Source: SAR86 cluster bacterium AG-422-P06 (lineage in GTDB: Bacteria > Pseudomonadota > Gammaproteobacteria > Magnimaribacterales > TMED112). Taken from it: 33,001 nt of DNA. The notes under the pieces were generated by a model. The model did not search any database. It had not been told where the DNA came from and saw nothing but the letters and a program-made list of their open reading frames with translations. Of this stretch, positions 17,105 through 26,162 are shown piece by piece; positions within the stretch are counted from its first letter, which is position 1; the number at the start of each line of letters is the position of its first letter. Location of the stretch: positions 1 to 33,001 of the forward strand of contig QCMX01000008.1 of assembly GCA_003213455.1 (NCBI GenBank). Direction: 5' to 3'. The position numbers and the translations under genes are program-made.

Positions 17105-18391
17105 ATGAAAAAAGTAGCAGTTATAGGTGCTGGTCCATCTGGTATAACAGCAATCAAAAATCTCAAAGAAAAAGGCTTTGAAGTTATTGGTTTTGAGCGA
17201 TGTGCTGGTGTTGGAGGTAATTGGAGATATGATGACCCTTCAGGCCACTCAAGTGTATTTGAGACCACTCATATCATAAGCTCTAAATATACATCTTATT
17301 ACGAGGATTTTCCGCTTCCTAAGACAGCATCTGACTATCCTTCTCATAAAGAATTACTTAAGTACTTTAATGATTATTCAGAGCACTTTGGGATAAAAAA
17401 GCATATTCATTTCAATGCAGAAGTTATTAAATGCGAACAAGAGAATAATGGTAGATGGGTAATTGAATGGAAACATGTAAATACTGATCTAATCAATGTG
17501 CAAAAATTTGATGCTCTAGTTGTTTGTAATGGCCATCATCATGAACCAAGACTTCCAACTTACCCTGGCAGTTTTTCTGGCGAATACATCCACTCACATA
17601 GCTATAAAAAAGCTGAACCATATCGCAATAAAAGAGTTTTAGTAATTGGTGGTGGAAATTCAGCTTGTGATGTAGCAGTAGAGACATCTCGAATTTCTAA
17701 AACAACAGCCATAAGCTGGAGAAGAGGGTATTACTTGATACCAAAATTTATGTTTGGGTTAACCAGTGATATTTTTGGTTTGAAATCAAGATGGTTGCCT
17801 CGCTTCATAAGGCTACCTTTCATGCGATTTATGCTTGAGATCCTACAAGGTAAAAATGAAGATATAGGCCTACCAAAAGTTACTAATCATATACTTGCAA
17901 CACACCCTACAATAAATTCTGATTTATATAATGCTGTAAGGCATGGAAAGGTCATGCCTAAACCAGATATAGAGCGATTTGATGGTGAGTTAGTCCATTT
18001 TAAAGATGGCACAGTTGGTGAATATGATGCTGTCATTGCTTGTACGGGTTATAAGATTAAGCACAAATTCTTTGATAAGAATCTAATTAATTTTGAAAGT
18101 GGTCCGGTTAATTTACTTCATAGAATGTTGCCAGCAAATATTAAAAACCTATATTTTATTGGTCTATTTCAACCTCTGGGGTGTATATGGCCTGGTGCTG
18201 AATTGCAATCCAAACTTGCAGCTCGACACCTCGCAGGCGAATGGGAACCAAAAGGTGACATCAAGAAATTAATTGAAAATGAACTAAATAATCCAGATGT
18301 AGAGCAGCTAAAAACCGACAGACATACTATTACTGTAGATGACTACTCATTCAGGAATAGATTAAAAAAAGAATTAGCAAGAGCAAAATAA
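17105..18391 (+). CDS. Flavin-containing monooxygenase (class B FMO)
   Basis: GAGPSGI FAD motif, FSGEYIHSHSY matches FMO signature FxGxxxHxxxY (17573-17605), GGGNSACD NADP motif. Likely ATG at 17105; the track start 17045 overlaps the divergent gene. Confidence 0.9.
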   Translation: MKKVAVIGAGPSGITAIKNLKEKGFEVIGFERCAGVGGNWRYDDPSGHSSVFETTHIISSKYTSYYEDFPLPKTASDYPSHKELLKYFNDYSEHFGIKKHIHFNAEVIKCEQENNGRWVIEWKHVNTDLINVQKFDALVVCNGHHHEPRLPTYPGSFSGEYIHSHSYKKAEPYRNKRVLVIGGGNSACDVAVETSRISKTTAISWRRGYYLIPKFMFGLTSDIFGLKSRWLPRFIRLPFMRFMLEILQGKNEDIGLPKVTNHILATHPTINSDLYNAVRHGKVMPKPDIERFDGELVHFKDGTVGEYDAVIACTGYKIKHKFFDKNLINFESGPVNLLHRMLPANIKNLYFIGLFQPLGCIWPGAELQSKLAARHLAGEWEPKGDIKKLIENELNNPDVEQLKTDRHTITVDDYSFRNRLKKELARAK

Positions 18392-18395
18392 ATTT

Positions 18396-18878
18396 ATGAA
18401 AAATATATTCTTTTTAAGGCATGCAAAATCAAGTTGGGATGATTTTGCCTTGAAAGACTTTGACAGACCTCTTTCAACAAGAGGCATACAAGATGCAGAT
18501 CTAATGGGTAATTTCTTTCGTTCCAAAAGAATTAAACTAGATTTAGTTCTCTCTAGTCCATCAAAAAGAACCAAAGAAACAATTGAACACTTTTTTTCAA
18601 GAGATAAACCAAAGGTAGATTTTTCCGACAGCATATACCATGCATCAATGGAGGACATACTTGATAATCTTTACCAAATTCCAGAAGAGATAACTAACGT
18701 AATGGTAGTTGGACATAATCCTTCAATGCATGATCTTACAGAGTATTTATCTCAAAAATTCCTTAATAAATATCCAACTTGTGCACTAGCACAAATATCT
18801 ACAGCAAATAAATGGATTGAGCTTACACAAGGCTGTTCGAATCTTGAAAACTTTATGAAGCCTAGTGAGCTTCGTTAA
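18396..18878 (+). CDS. SixA-like histidine phosphatase
   Basis: FFLRHAKSSWDD RHG motif, DRPLSTRGIQDA, VMVVGHNPSMHDL. Confidence 0.88.
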   Translation: MKNIFFLRHAKSSWDDFALKDFDRPLSTRGIQDADLMGNFFRSKRIKLDLVLSSPSKRTKETIEHFFSRDKPKVDFSDSIYHASMEDILDNLYQIPEEITNVMVVGHNPSMHDLTEYLSQKFLNKYPTCALAQISTANKWIELTQGCSNLENFMKPSELR

Positions 18879-20097
18879 GTGAAAAGAACTTGTCTTTTAA
18901 AACAATAGCTCCTGATACAGCTGCAGAAAAAACTGTATACCCGAGAATTATTTCTGGCATAAAGTTGAAGTAACCAATACTTATTAGCAGCAAAACTGCA
19001 ATAGATCTTATGAGCTCAGCGTAATAAACAAAAATGCGATTTTCATACATGAATGATGCAAATACCATTAGCGTCACAATATTTACAGATATAAGCATTA
19101 GGTCTATGTAAGCTATAGAAGAAGAACTAAATAACACTCCTTGAGTATAAATGCCTACAAATACCAAATGGGTAAAACCAAAAATCTTGGCATAAGTAGT
19201 TGTTTTAGGGTCGAATTTTCTAAATTGAGATAAATCATTTTTCACGATAGGATATTTTTCTGCTACATCTGCTGGCCGCCATTTTGGTGTTGAGAACCAA
19301 ACAGCTATTTTATCTGTCCATTTTTTTGTTCTCCAAGTATCTTTAAATATCTCATTCCAAACTTCTAGATTTGCCCATAATGGGTTCCATGTATTTAAAG
19401 GCTTAGATGTACCATAGACTGGTTTCAAGTCTTCTCTTTCATCAATAAATGTGCCAAACATTCTGTCCCATAATATAAAAACACCACCATAATTTGCATC
19501 TATATACTCTTTATTTTGAGCATGATGGATTCTATGGTTGGAAGGGGTTACTAAAATGTAATCGAGTATCCCAAGCCTACCAATATGTTCTGTATGCACC
19601 CAAAACTGATAAATTAAATTCAATGCCGCAACTGTTACAAATATCTCCACCGGGATACCCAATAAAAGCATTGGGGTGTAAAAAATCCACTTAAATAAAA
19701 AATCTGTACCAGTTTGTCTTAATGCGGTCGATAGATTGAATTCTTCACCATGGTGATGTACCACATGAGAAGCCCATAAAACTTTAATTTGATGGTGTGA
19801 TCTGTGCAGCCAATAATAACTTAAATCGTATAGAACAAAGGCTATCACCCATACGTAAAGATCATATGAAGCTAAAAGTCCAAGGTTAAATTGTTGAGAA
19901 ATAAATGCATAAACTAGCCCCTGTACACCCAGTCCTAACAGAGCAGGGTAGCGACTCATAAGCCCCAACCCAATACTTGTAACCGTGTCATTGAGCCTAT
20001 AATTATTTTGTTTTTTGAAATAGCCATACAAAAATTCACAAGCTATCATCAACATGAAAACAGGTACAACGTAGGCTATTAAATTAGAAGTGTGCAT
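18862..20097 (-). CDS. Sterol desaturase / fatty acid hydroxylase family, alkylglycerol monooxygenase (AGMO)-like
   Basis: Histidine clusters HRSHH, HVVHHHGEEFNLSTALRQT, HTEHIG, NHRIHHAQNKEYIDANYGG and long C-terminal membrane region. Confidence 0.87.
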   Translation of the reverse strand: MHTSNLIAYVVPVFMLMIACEFLYGYFKKQNNYRLNDTVTSIGLGLMSRYPALLGLGVQGLVYAFISQQFNLGLLASYDLYVWVIAFVLYDLSYYWLHRSHHQIKVLWASHVVHHHGEEFNLSTALRQTGTDFLFKWIFYTPMLLLGIPVEIFVTVAALNLIYQFWVHTEHIGRLGILDYILVTPSNHRIHHAQNKEYIDANYGGVFILWDRMFGTFIDEREDLKPVYGTSKPLNTWNPLWANLEVWNEIFKDTWRTKKWTDKIAVWFSTPKWRPADVAEKYPIVKNDLSQFRKFDPKTTTYAKIFGFTHLVFVGIYTQGVLFSSSSIAYIDLMLISVNIVTLMVFASFMYENRIFVYYAELIRSIAVLLLISIGYFNFMPEIILGYTVFSAAVSGAIVLKDKFFSLNEAH

Positions 20098-20206
20098 TAT
20101 TTTCTTACAAAGCTTTGAGTCATTAATTCAAATCAAATTTTAAAAGTGTACCCAACAACAGTAAATATAATATATTAGTTAATAACTTTACTGCAAGATT
20201 GTAAGT

Positions 20207-21229
20207 ATGAAATATTTTTTTATTAACTTAATTTTAAATCTTTTTTTTATGATGCCAGACAGGCTTTTAGGAATTTTTTTCCCCAAGAAAAGTGCATTTA
20301 TTAGAAATAGATATCTTGATCACCAATCTACAATATTCTTAAAATTGATAGAAATTTTTGGCTATAAACCAGATGTAGATAACTTTGATGATCGCGAGAG
20401 AATAAATTCTAATAATGCTCGTATGAGCTTAAATATAAATAAGAAACCTCCTAAAAATTTTAGTTTTAAAGATGTGGTTATTGATCAGAAGAAGGGCGCT
20501 ATTGCACGAAAATATACCCCAGATTCAATTCATTCAGATAAGGTTATGCTTTATTTCCATGGTGGAGGTTATGTCTTAGGAAGCATTGAAACCCATCATA
20601 ATTTTGTTGCTTTGTTATCAGTTATGTTAGGAATAAAGATATATTCTCTTGAATATAGTTTATCTCCAGAAAATAAATACCCAAGAGCACTAGAAGATGC
20701 CAAAGAAGCATATAAATATATTCTTGATGAAGGCATTCAAAGCAATCAAATTTTACTTTGTGGTGACAGTGCAGGTGCTCACTTAGCTGCATCACTAAAC
20801 TTTGATTTAACTGTATCAGACATACCCATGCCAGGAGCTCAAATACTAATTTATCCCATGATATCCCCAACTCTTAATTTTGAATCTATGGACCTATACA
20901 AAGAAAATTTTTTACTTACAAAGGGGTCAATGGAGTGGTTTTGGGATCAGCTTAGGTCAAATGACACCGATGATAACGACCCTAGATTCAATTTATTAAA
21001 ACAGGATGGATTAACTTGTTACAAAACTCCTACATTGTTGATTACAGCTGGCTTTGATCCGCTTTGTGATGAAGGAAATGATTATGCAAATTTTCTAAAA
21101 AGTAACGGAAATAATGTCTCAAAATTACATTTTCCTGATCTTTTCCATGGTTTTGTAAATTTAACAAATATTAGAAAAGCAGAAAAAAGCACTAATCAGA
21201 TTATTGAGAGTGTTAGGGAGTATTTGTAA
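20207..21229 (+). CDS. Alpha/beta hydrolase fold-3 (HSL-family esterase/lipase)
   Basis: YFHGGGYVLGS oxyanion HGGG motif, LLCGDSAGAHLAA nucleophile elbow, AGFDPLCDEG, FPDLFHGFVN. Confidence 0.92.
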   Translation: MKYFFINLILNLFFMMPDRLLGIFFPKKSAFIRNRYLDHQSTIFLKLIEIFGYKPDVDNFDDRERINSNNARMSLNINKKPPKNFSFKDVVIDQKKGAIARKYTPDSIHSDKVMLYFHGGGYVLGSIETHHNFVALLSVMLGIKIYSLEYSLSPENKYPRALEDAKEAYKYILDEGIQSNQILLCGDSAGAHLAASLNFDLTVSDIPMPGAQILIYPMISPTLNFESMDLYKENFLLTKGSMEWFWDQLRSNDTDDNDPRFNLLKQDGLTCYKTPTLLITAGFDPLCDEGNDYANFLKSNGNNVSKLHFPDLFHGFVNLTNIRKAEKSTNQIIESVREYL

Positions 21230-21237
21230 TTAAGAGC

Positions 21238-22656
21238 TTAAGGAAGAAGCTGTTCTACTTTCTTAAGAGCTTTAACCATTGCTTTCTTCACATCAGCAGA
21301 TTCTTTCTTGCTTGAAGTGCCTTTTGAATAGACTAAGTTGGTAAAATGCTCTTTAAGCTTTTCATTCATATCTACTGATTTTTCTGTAAATCTATTTCTA
21401 AGCTCTTCAAATTTAACCCTAGAAACCATCTCTTTTGGCCCGACTGGGTCAAGTCCAGCAAACATTTGAAATCTAATTGCAGCCTCATTAAGATCCATTG
21501 ACTCAGATGGTTTGCCATTTACAAACTCTGGTATTAGGTCTTTAGATACTTTGTCAGATCCTTTTTCAATTAATTCCTCAAATAGGTCTTGATAAGACTT
21601 TAATTTTTCTTGTGCTTTTTCATTCTTCTGCATCATGGCAAAGTCTTTTATGGCTTTCTTAAATTTCTTCTCCTCAGCAGTACCTTGAAGATTCTCTAGC
21701 TCCATGAACTTTTGCTCTGCTTCTCCAGGAGCAACCTTCTTATCTCTCAGGTCTTTTATAATGTCATCCATTAGGCCTCGTGATTCATCAAGCTCTTTAT
21801 CTTTAATTCGTAGGAATTCATCGCACACTTGTTCAAATTTTTGATTAACTTCAGGGTCAAGCTTCTTGCCTGCTGGGCCAAGGGTTCTCCAGTGCTCTTG
21901 TAATTCTCTTATTTTATGAACTGATTCATCAATATCTTCTTTACTAAGGTTTTTGACTTCTTCTATTACCGCCTCTTTCAATGATCTATTATGAATTTCT
22001 ACTTGCTCAAGAAGCTTATTGACCGCATCCCTAGACTCTTTGAACTTATTATTTAAATCCTGAAAGTCTTTATCAGGTACAGGTGCAAATAGTTTCCATT
22101 TTTCATGGATACCTTTTAGAAACATGACAATCTGAATTACAGTTGTATTTTCAACCGTCTTGCCAGCTGGAAATGCATCTATATCTTTTAATAGAGATAA
22201 TTTCTTATCTCTGTTCTCTTCTTTTTTATCTTCTAAAACAGCAAAGTAGTCTTTGCAAGGTGCCCAAGCTTTTTCACAAGCCTCTTTGAAAGTTGACCAC
22301 TTTTCTTTGCTGGCGGTTTTGCCATGTTGGTCAAGGTTTTGCCATTGCTTTTGAAGTGAATTTATTCTGTTAGCTAAAGATCTAGGTTCTAGCTTTTCAG
22401 CTTGCAGTTTACTTACTTCATTGATAAGTTCTGTCCTCTTGTCTGATGTTGCAAACTCTGCCCAATCATCGTATTCCTTAGCAGTAAAATTGAGTCTTTG
22501 AAATTTATGTCTGAATTTTGAAGGAATAGGCTTACCTTTACCAAACTGGGAATTTAGTTTACGAAGGTCCTTTTGTGCCTTTTTAATATGGCCTGTAGAG
22601 AATAGACTCTCTATCTCATTTAGTTGTTGATTAAGATTTATTGCTTTGTCTCCCAC
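21238..22656 (-). CDS. DUF349 domain-containing coiled-coil protein
   Basis: Repeated segments with W…F…AC…C (WSTFKEACEKAWAPCKDYF; WRTLGPAGKKLDPEVNQKFEQVCDEF) typical of DUF349. Confidence 0.82.
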   Translation of the reverse strand: MGDKAINLNQQLNEIESLFSTGHIKKAQKDLRKLNSQFGKGKPIPSKFRHKFQRLNFTAKEYDDWAEFATSDKRTELINEVSKLQAEKLEPRSLANRINSLQKQWQNLDQHGKTASKEKWSTFKEACEKAWAPCKDYFAVLEDKKEENRDKKLSLLKDIDAFPAGKTVENTTVIQIVMFLKGIHEKWKLFAPVPDKDFQDLNNKFKESRDAVNKLLEQVEIHNRSLKEAVIEEVKNLSKEDIDESVHKIRELQEHWRTLGPAGKKLDPEVNQKFEQVCDEFLRIKDKELDESRGLMDDIIKDLRDKKVAPGEAEQKFMELENLQGTAEEKKFKKAIKDFAMMQKNEKAQEKLKSYQDLFEELIEKGSDKVSKDLIPEFVNGKPSESMDLNEAAIRFQMFAGLDPVGPKEMVSRVKFEELRNRFTEKSVDMNEKLKEHFTNLVYSKGTSSKKESADVKKAMVKALKKVEQLLP

Positions 22657-22701
22657 AAATTAGCTGAATATTATTTATAATTTCAAACAAATAGTAATTG
22701 A

Positions 22702-23697
22702 ATGAAACGGATTTTAACAGGTATAACGCCAAGTGGCTATCCCCATTTGGGAAATTATATAGGTGCAATTAAACCATCACTAGATCTATTGGATGAAAAC
22801 TGCGAATCATTTTTGTTTATTGCTGACCTTCATGCAGTTATAAAAGTATCAGATCCAGAAAAATTAAATGAGTTGAGCAATAGCATTGCTATGGCATGGT
22901 TGGCTTCTGGTCTAGACCCTGATAAGACAAACTTTTATAGACAATCAGATATACCTGAAATTACTGAACTTGCATGGCTATTAAGCTGCATAACAGAAAA
23001 GGGTTTGTTAAATAGGGCACATGCTTACAAGGCAGCTATGGATATTAACAATGAAAGTGGAAAAAAAGATATTGATGAAGGTATATCTGTAGGGCTCTTC
23101 TCTTATCCCTTACTTATGGCTTCAGACATCTTAACTCCAAATGCAACACATGTTCCTGTTGGTAAAGATCAGCAACAACACCTAGAAATTACTAGAGATA
23201 TTGCTGAAAAATTTAACAGAAAATATGGTGATTTCTTTAATGTGCCAGAAGCAGTGATAAAGGATGAAAAAACTGTACTAGGAACTGATGGTAGAAAGAT
23301 GTCTAAAAGCTATAACAATATAATACCTTTGTTAGGCGATGAAAAAGATCTACGTAAAGCCGTGATGAAAATCGTGACTAATTCACAAGAGCCAGGGGAG
23401 AAAAAAGACTGGAAAGATAATACTCTTTTTGGGATTTATTCCAGCTTTGCTTCAGAAGAAAAACAAGTTGAAATGAAAAACATGTTCAATGATGGTGTGG
23501 GATGGGGCGATGCAAAACAGAAAGTATTTGAAGAGCTGAATCAAATTCTTAAACCTATTAGAGAAAAATACTTAGAATTAAATTCAAATCAAAAACATAT
23601 TGAAGAAGTTTTAAAAGCTGGTGCGGAAAAAGTTAGAAAACAAACTTTACCTTCTATAAAAGAAGTTAAAAGACTGGTAGGCATCAACAAGTTATAA
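22702..23697 (+). CDS. trpS: Tryptophanyl-tRNA synthetase
   Basis: TGITPSGYPHLGNYIGAI (HIGH-like), VGKDQQQHLEITRDIA, GRKMSKSYNN (KMSKS). Confidence 0.97.
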   Translation: MKRILTGITPSGYPHLGNYIGAIKPSLDLLDENCESFLFIADLHAVIKVSDPEKLNELSNSIAMAWLASGLDPDKTNFYRQSDIPEITELAWLLSCITEKGLLNRAHAYKAAMDINNESGKKDIDEGISVGLFSYPLLMASDILTPNATHVPVGKDQQQHLEITRDIAEKFNRKYGDFFNVPEAVIKDEKTVLGTDGRKMSKSYNNIIPLLGDEKDLRKAVMKIVTNSQEPGEKKDWKDNTLFGIYSSFASEEKQVEMKNMFNDGVGWGDAKQKVFEELNQILKPIREKYLELNSNQKHIEEVLKAGAEKVRKQTLPSIKEVKRLVGINKL

Positions 23698-23753
23698 AAT
23701 TTACTCATTAGTGATTGGATTTACCTTTATTCACCCGTATATACTTAATTCAG

Positions 23754-24767
23754 ATGCATACAAATAGAAAAGCAGTATTAATGATTAGTCTCGGTACTCC
23801 TGATAGCCCAGGGTGGTTCGATGTAGCTAGCTATCTTAGTGAATTTTTAGGAGATGGGAGAATAATTAATATCCCATCATTTTTGAGGTATTTGCTCGTA
23901 AATCTAATTATTGTCCCAACTAGAACTTTTTCATCATCAAAAAGCTATAAAGAACTGTGGACAGAAAGAGGCTCACCTCTTAAATACCACATGGAAGACC
24001 TTACAGAAAAAGTGCAAGCAAAATTAAAAGCTTCACATGATGTTTATTATGCAATGAGGTATAAAAACCCTTCTGTTAAGAATCAACTTAGAGAATTGGA
24101 GAATAGAGGATACGATGAAATTGTATTATTTCCTGTATTCCCTCAATACTCTTCTGCAGCAAACGGATCCTTTTTAGACCATGCTCTTAAACAAATAGCA
24201 AAATGGACAGTCATACCTTCAGTCAAAACGGTTGATCAATTCTATGATAATGAAGACTTTTTAGAAGCTTTTAGTGAGAACATTGAAAAGTTTAATTTAG
24301 ATGAGTACGACAAAGTTATATTTAGCTATCACGGCTTACCAATGAGTCAGCTTGATGAAGTATACGAAAAAGGTAAATGTGACGATCGTGAATGTGAAGA
24401 TGGAGTCCAAGGGGATAACCATCACTGTTACAGAGCTACTTGCTATGAAACCACAAAATTATTGATTGATAAGATTGGTATTGATGTATCCAAAACCATT
24501 ACTTCATTTCAATCTAGATTGGATTCAAAGTGGGTTAAACCCTTCAGTGATAAGGTCCTTGAGCAATTTGCAGATGAAGGCATAAAGAAGGTTCTAGTCG
24601 TATCGCCATCATTTACTGGTGATTGTTTAGAGACAATTATTGAAATCGGTGATGAATACAAGGAACTATTTATTGAAAAAGGCGGTCAGAAGCTTGATTA
24701 TGTACCTTCGTTAAACTCGAATGATAGTTGGGTTAGATGTATAGTAAATATTATTAGGGGAATATAA
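23754..24767 (+). CDS. hemH: Ferrochelatase with internal four-Cys motif
   Basis: LMISLGTPDSP, FSYHGLPMSQ, SFQSRLDSKWVKPF, SPSFTGDCLETIIEIGDEYKELFIEKGG. ATG at 23754 preferred over TTG 23715. Confidence 0.94.
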   Translation: MHTNRKAVLMISLGTPDSPGWFDVASYLSEFLGDGRIINIPSFLRYLLVNLIIVPTRTFSSSKSYKELWTERGSPLKYHMEDLTEKVQAKLKASHDVYYAMRYKNPSVKNQLRELENRGYDEIVLFPVFPQYSSAANGSFLDHALKQIAKWTVIPSVKTVDQFYDNEDFLEAFSENIEKFNLDEYDKVIFSYHGLPMSQLDEVYEKGKCDDRECEDGVQGDNHHCYRATCYETTKLLIDKIGIDVSKTITSFQSRLDSKWVKPFSDKVLEQFADEGIKKVLVVSPSFTGDCLETIIEIGDEYKELFIEKGGQKLDYVPSLNSNDSWVRCIVNIIRGI

Positions 24768-26162
24768 ATGAGAGAGACACTTGATCTACAAAAGAAAGCA
24801 TTCATAAAAAACGGACAACCATCATACAATCAAAGAGTTGATAGTCTTAAAAGGTGTATTGCCTTGCTGGAAACTCATGACGTACAAATAGTTGAAGCTT
24901 TGAATGAAGACTATAAAAATCGTTCTGAAACTGAAATCATGACGTCAGAAATAGTTCAATCGGTTAGGAACCTGAATTTCACTATCAAAAACTTGAAAAA
25001 GTGGATGAAACCTTCAAGGAGAGCATCTTCTTTTATGGCTGACATGCTTGGTTCTAAAGCTGTCATGCAGCCATCTCCACTAGGAACAGTAGGGATAATA
25101 GCTCCTTGGAATTTTCCTATTGGGATGATTTTTTATCCTGCTGCATCAGTTTTGGCCGCAGGAAATAGAATTATGGCTAAACCATCTGAGTTTACCCCTA
25201 ATACGGCAAATCTAGTTAAAGAGGCAGTAGGCAAATATTTTGACGAATCAGAATTTGCTGTTTTTCTAGGTGGTCCAGAAGTGGGTGCAGAATTTACTGC
25301 TCTACCTCTTGATCATTTGCTTTACACAGGTAGCGGGAGCATAGCAAGAAAGGTTGTTGCAAATGCAGCAAAGAATCTAGTTCCAACAACATTAGAATTA
25401 GGTGGCAAAAGCCCAACAATCATAGCCTCTGACGCTAACTTAGAGCTAGTAGCTAAGCGAATCATGTTTGTTAAAACATTGAATGCAGGTCAAATATGCT
25501 TATCACCTGATTACATTATGGTTAAAAAAGGCTTAGAGGAAAAACTTATAGCTGAGCTGAAAAAAGTCTTTAATACTTTCTATCCAGAAAATAATGGTGC
25601 TGATTACACATCTATGGTGAATGATCACCATCACGATAGAATGCAAGAATACTTATCAGATGCCAAACAAAAAGGTGCACAAGTAATCAATTTGGGCGAT
25701 TTTGATTCTTCAGAAAACAATACAGTTACAACTAAAGTATTGCTTAATGTTAATGATGATATGCGAGTAATGCAGGAAGAAATTTTTGGTCCATTATTAC
25801 CTATTATGGTTTATGAAGATCTAAGCGAAGCTGTTTCTTACGTTAATAATCACGATCATCCATTAGGACTATATTTCTTTGGGAATAAAAAATCTGAACA
25901 AAATTATGTGATCAATAACACCAGATCAGGTGGAGTGACCATAAATGATACTATGTTTCACCTAATGCAATCTAGGTTGCCATTCGGTGGTGTAGGGCCA
26001 TCTGGGTATGGTTATTATCATGGACATGAAGGCTTCTTAAACTTTTCTAATTTAAGGTCAATCTATTACCAAACTAATTCTGATAGCATTTTTGGCATGC
26101 TTAGACCACCAAGAAACAAAACTTCTGAGTTGCTCTCGAAAGTAATGAAAAAATTGTCTTGA
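24768..26162 (+). CDS. Aldehyde dehydrogenase (coniferyl-aldehyde dehydrogenase-like)
   Basis: GIIAPWNFPI, LELGGKSPTII, NAGQICLSPDY catalytic Cys; N-terminal WMKPSRR typical of CalB-like ALDHs. Confidence 0.9.
   Translation: MRETLDLQKKAFIKNGQPSYNQRVDSLKRCIALLETHDVQIVEALNEDYKNRSETEIMTSEIVQSVRNLNFTIKNLKKWMKPSRRASSFMADMLGSKAVMQPSPLGTVGIIAPWNFPIGMIFYPAASVLAAGNRIMAKPSEFTPNTANLVKEAVGKYFDESEFAVFLGGPEVGAEFTALPLDHLLYTGSGSIARKVVANAAKNLVPTTLELGGKSPTIIASDANLELVAKRIMFVKTLNAGQICLSPDYIMVKKGLEEKLIAELKKVFNTFYPENNGADYTSMVNDHHHDRMQEYLSDAKQKGAQVINLGDFDSSENNTVTTKVLLNVNDDMRVMQEEIFGPLLPIMVYEDLSEAVSYVNNHDHPLGLYFFGNKKSEQNYVINNTRSGGVTINDTMFHLMQSRLPFGGVGPSGYGYYHGHEGFLNFSNLRSIYYQTNSDSIFGMLRPPRNKTSELLSKVMKKLS

Noticed and set aside
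21230-21275. Direct repeat TTAAGAGCTT around the lipase/DUF349 convergent ends
   Set aside because: Ten-base repeat of simple composition, one copy in coding sequence; consistent with chance.
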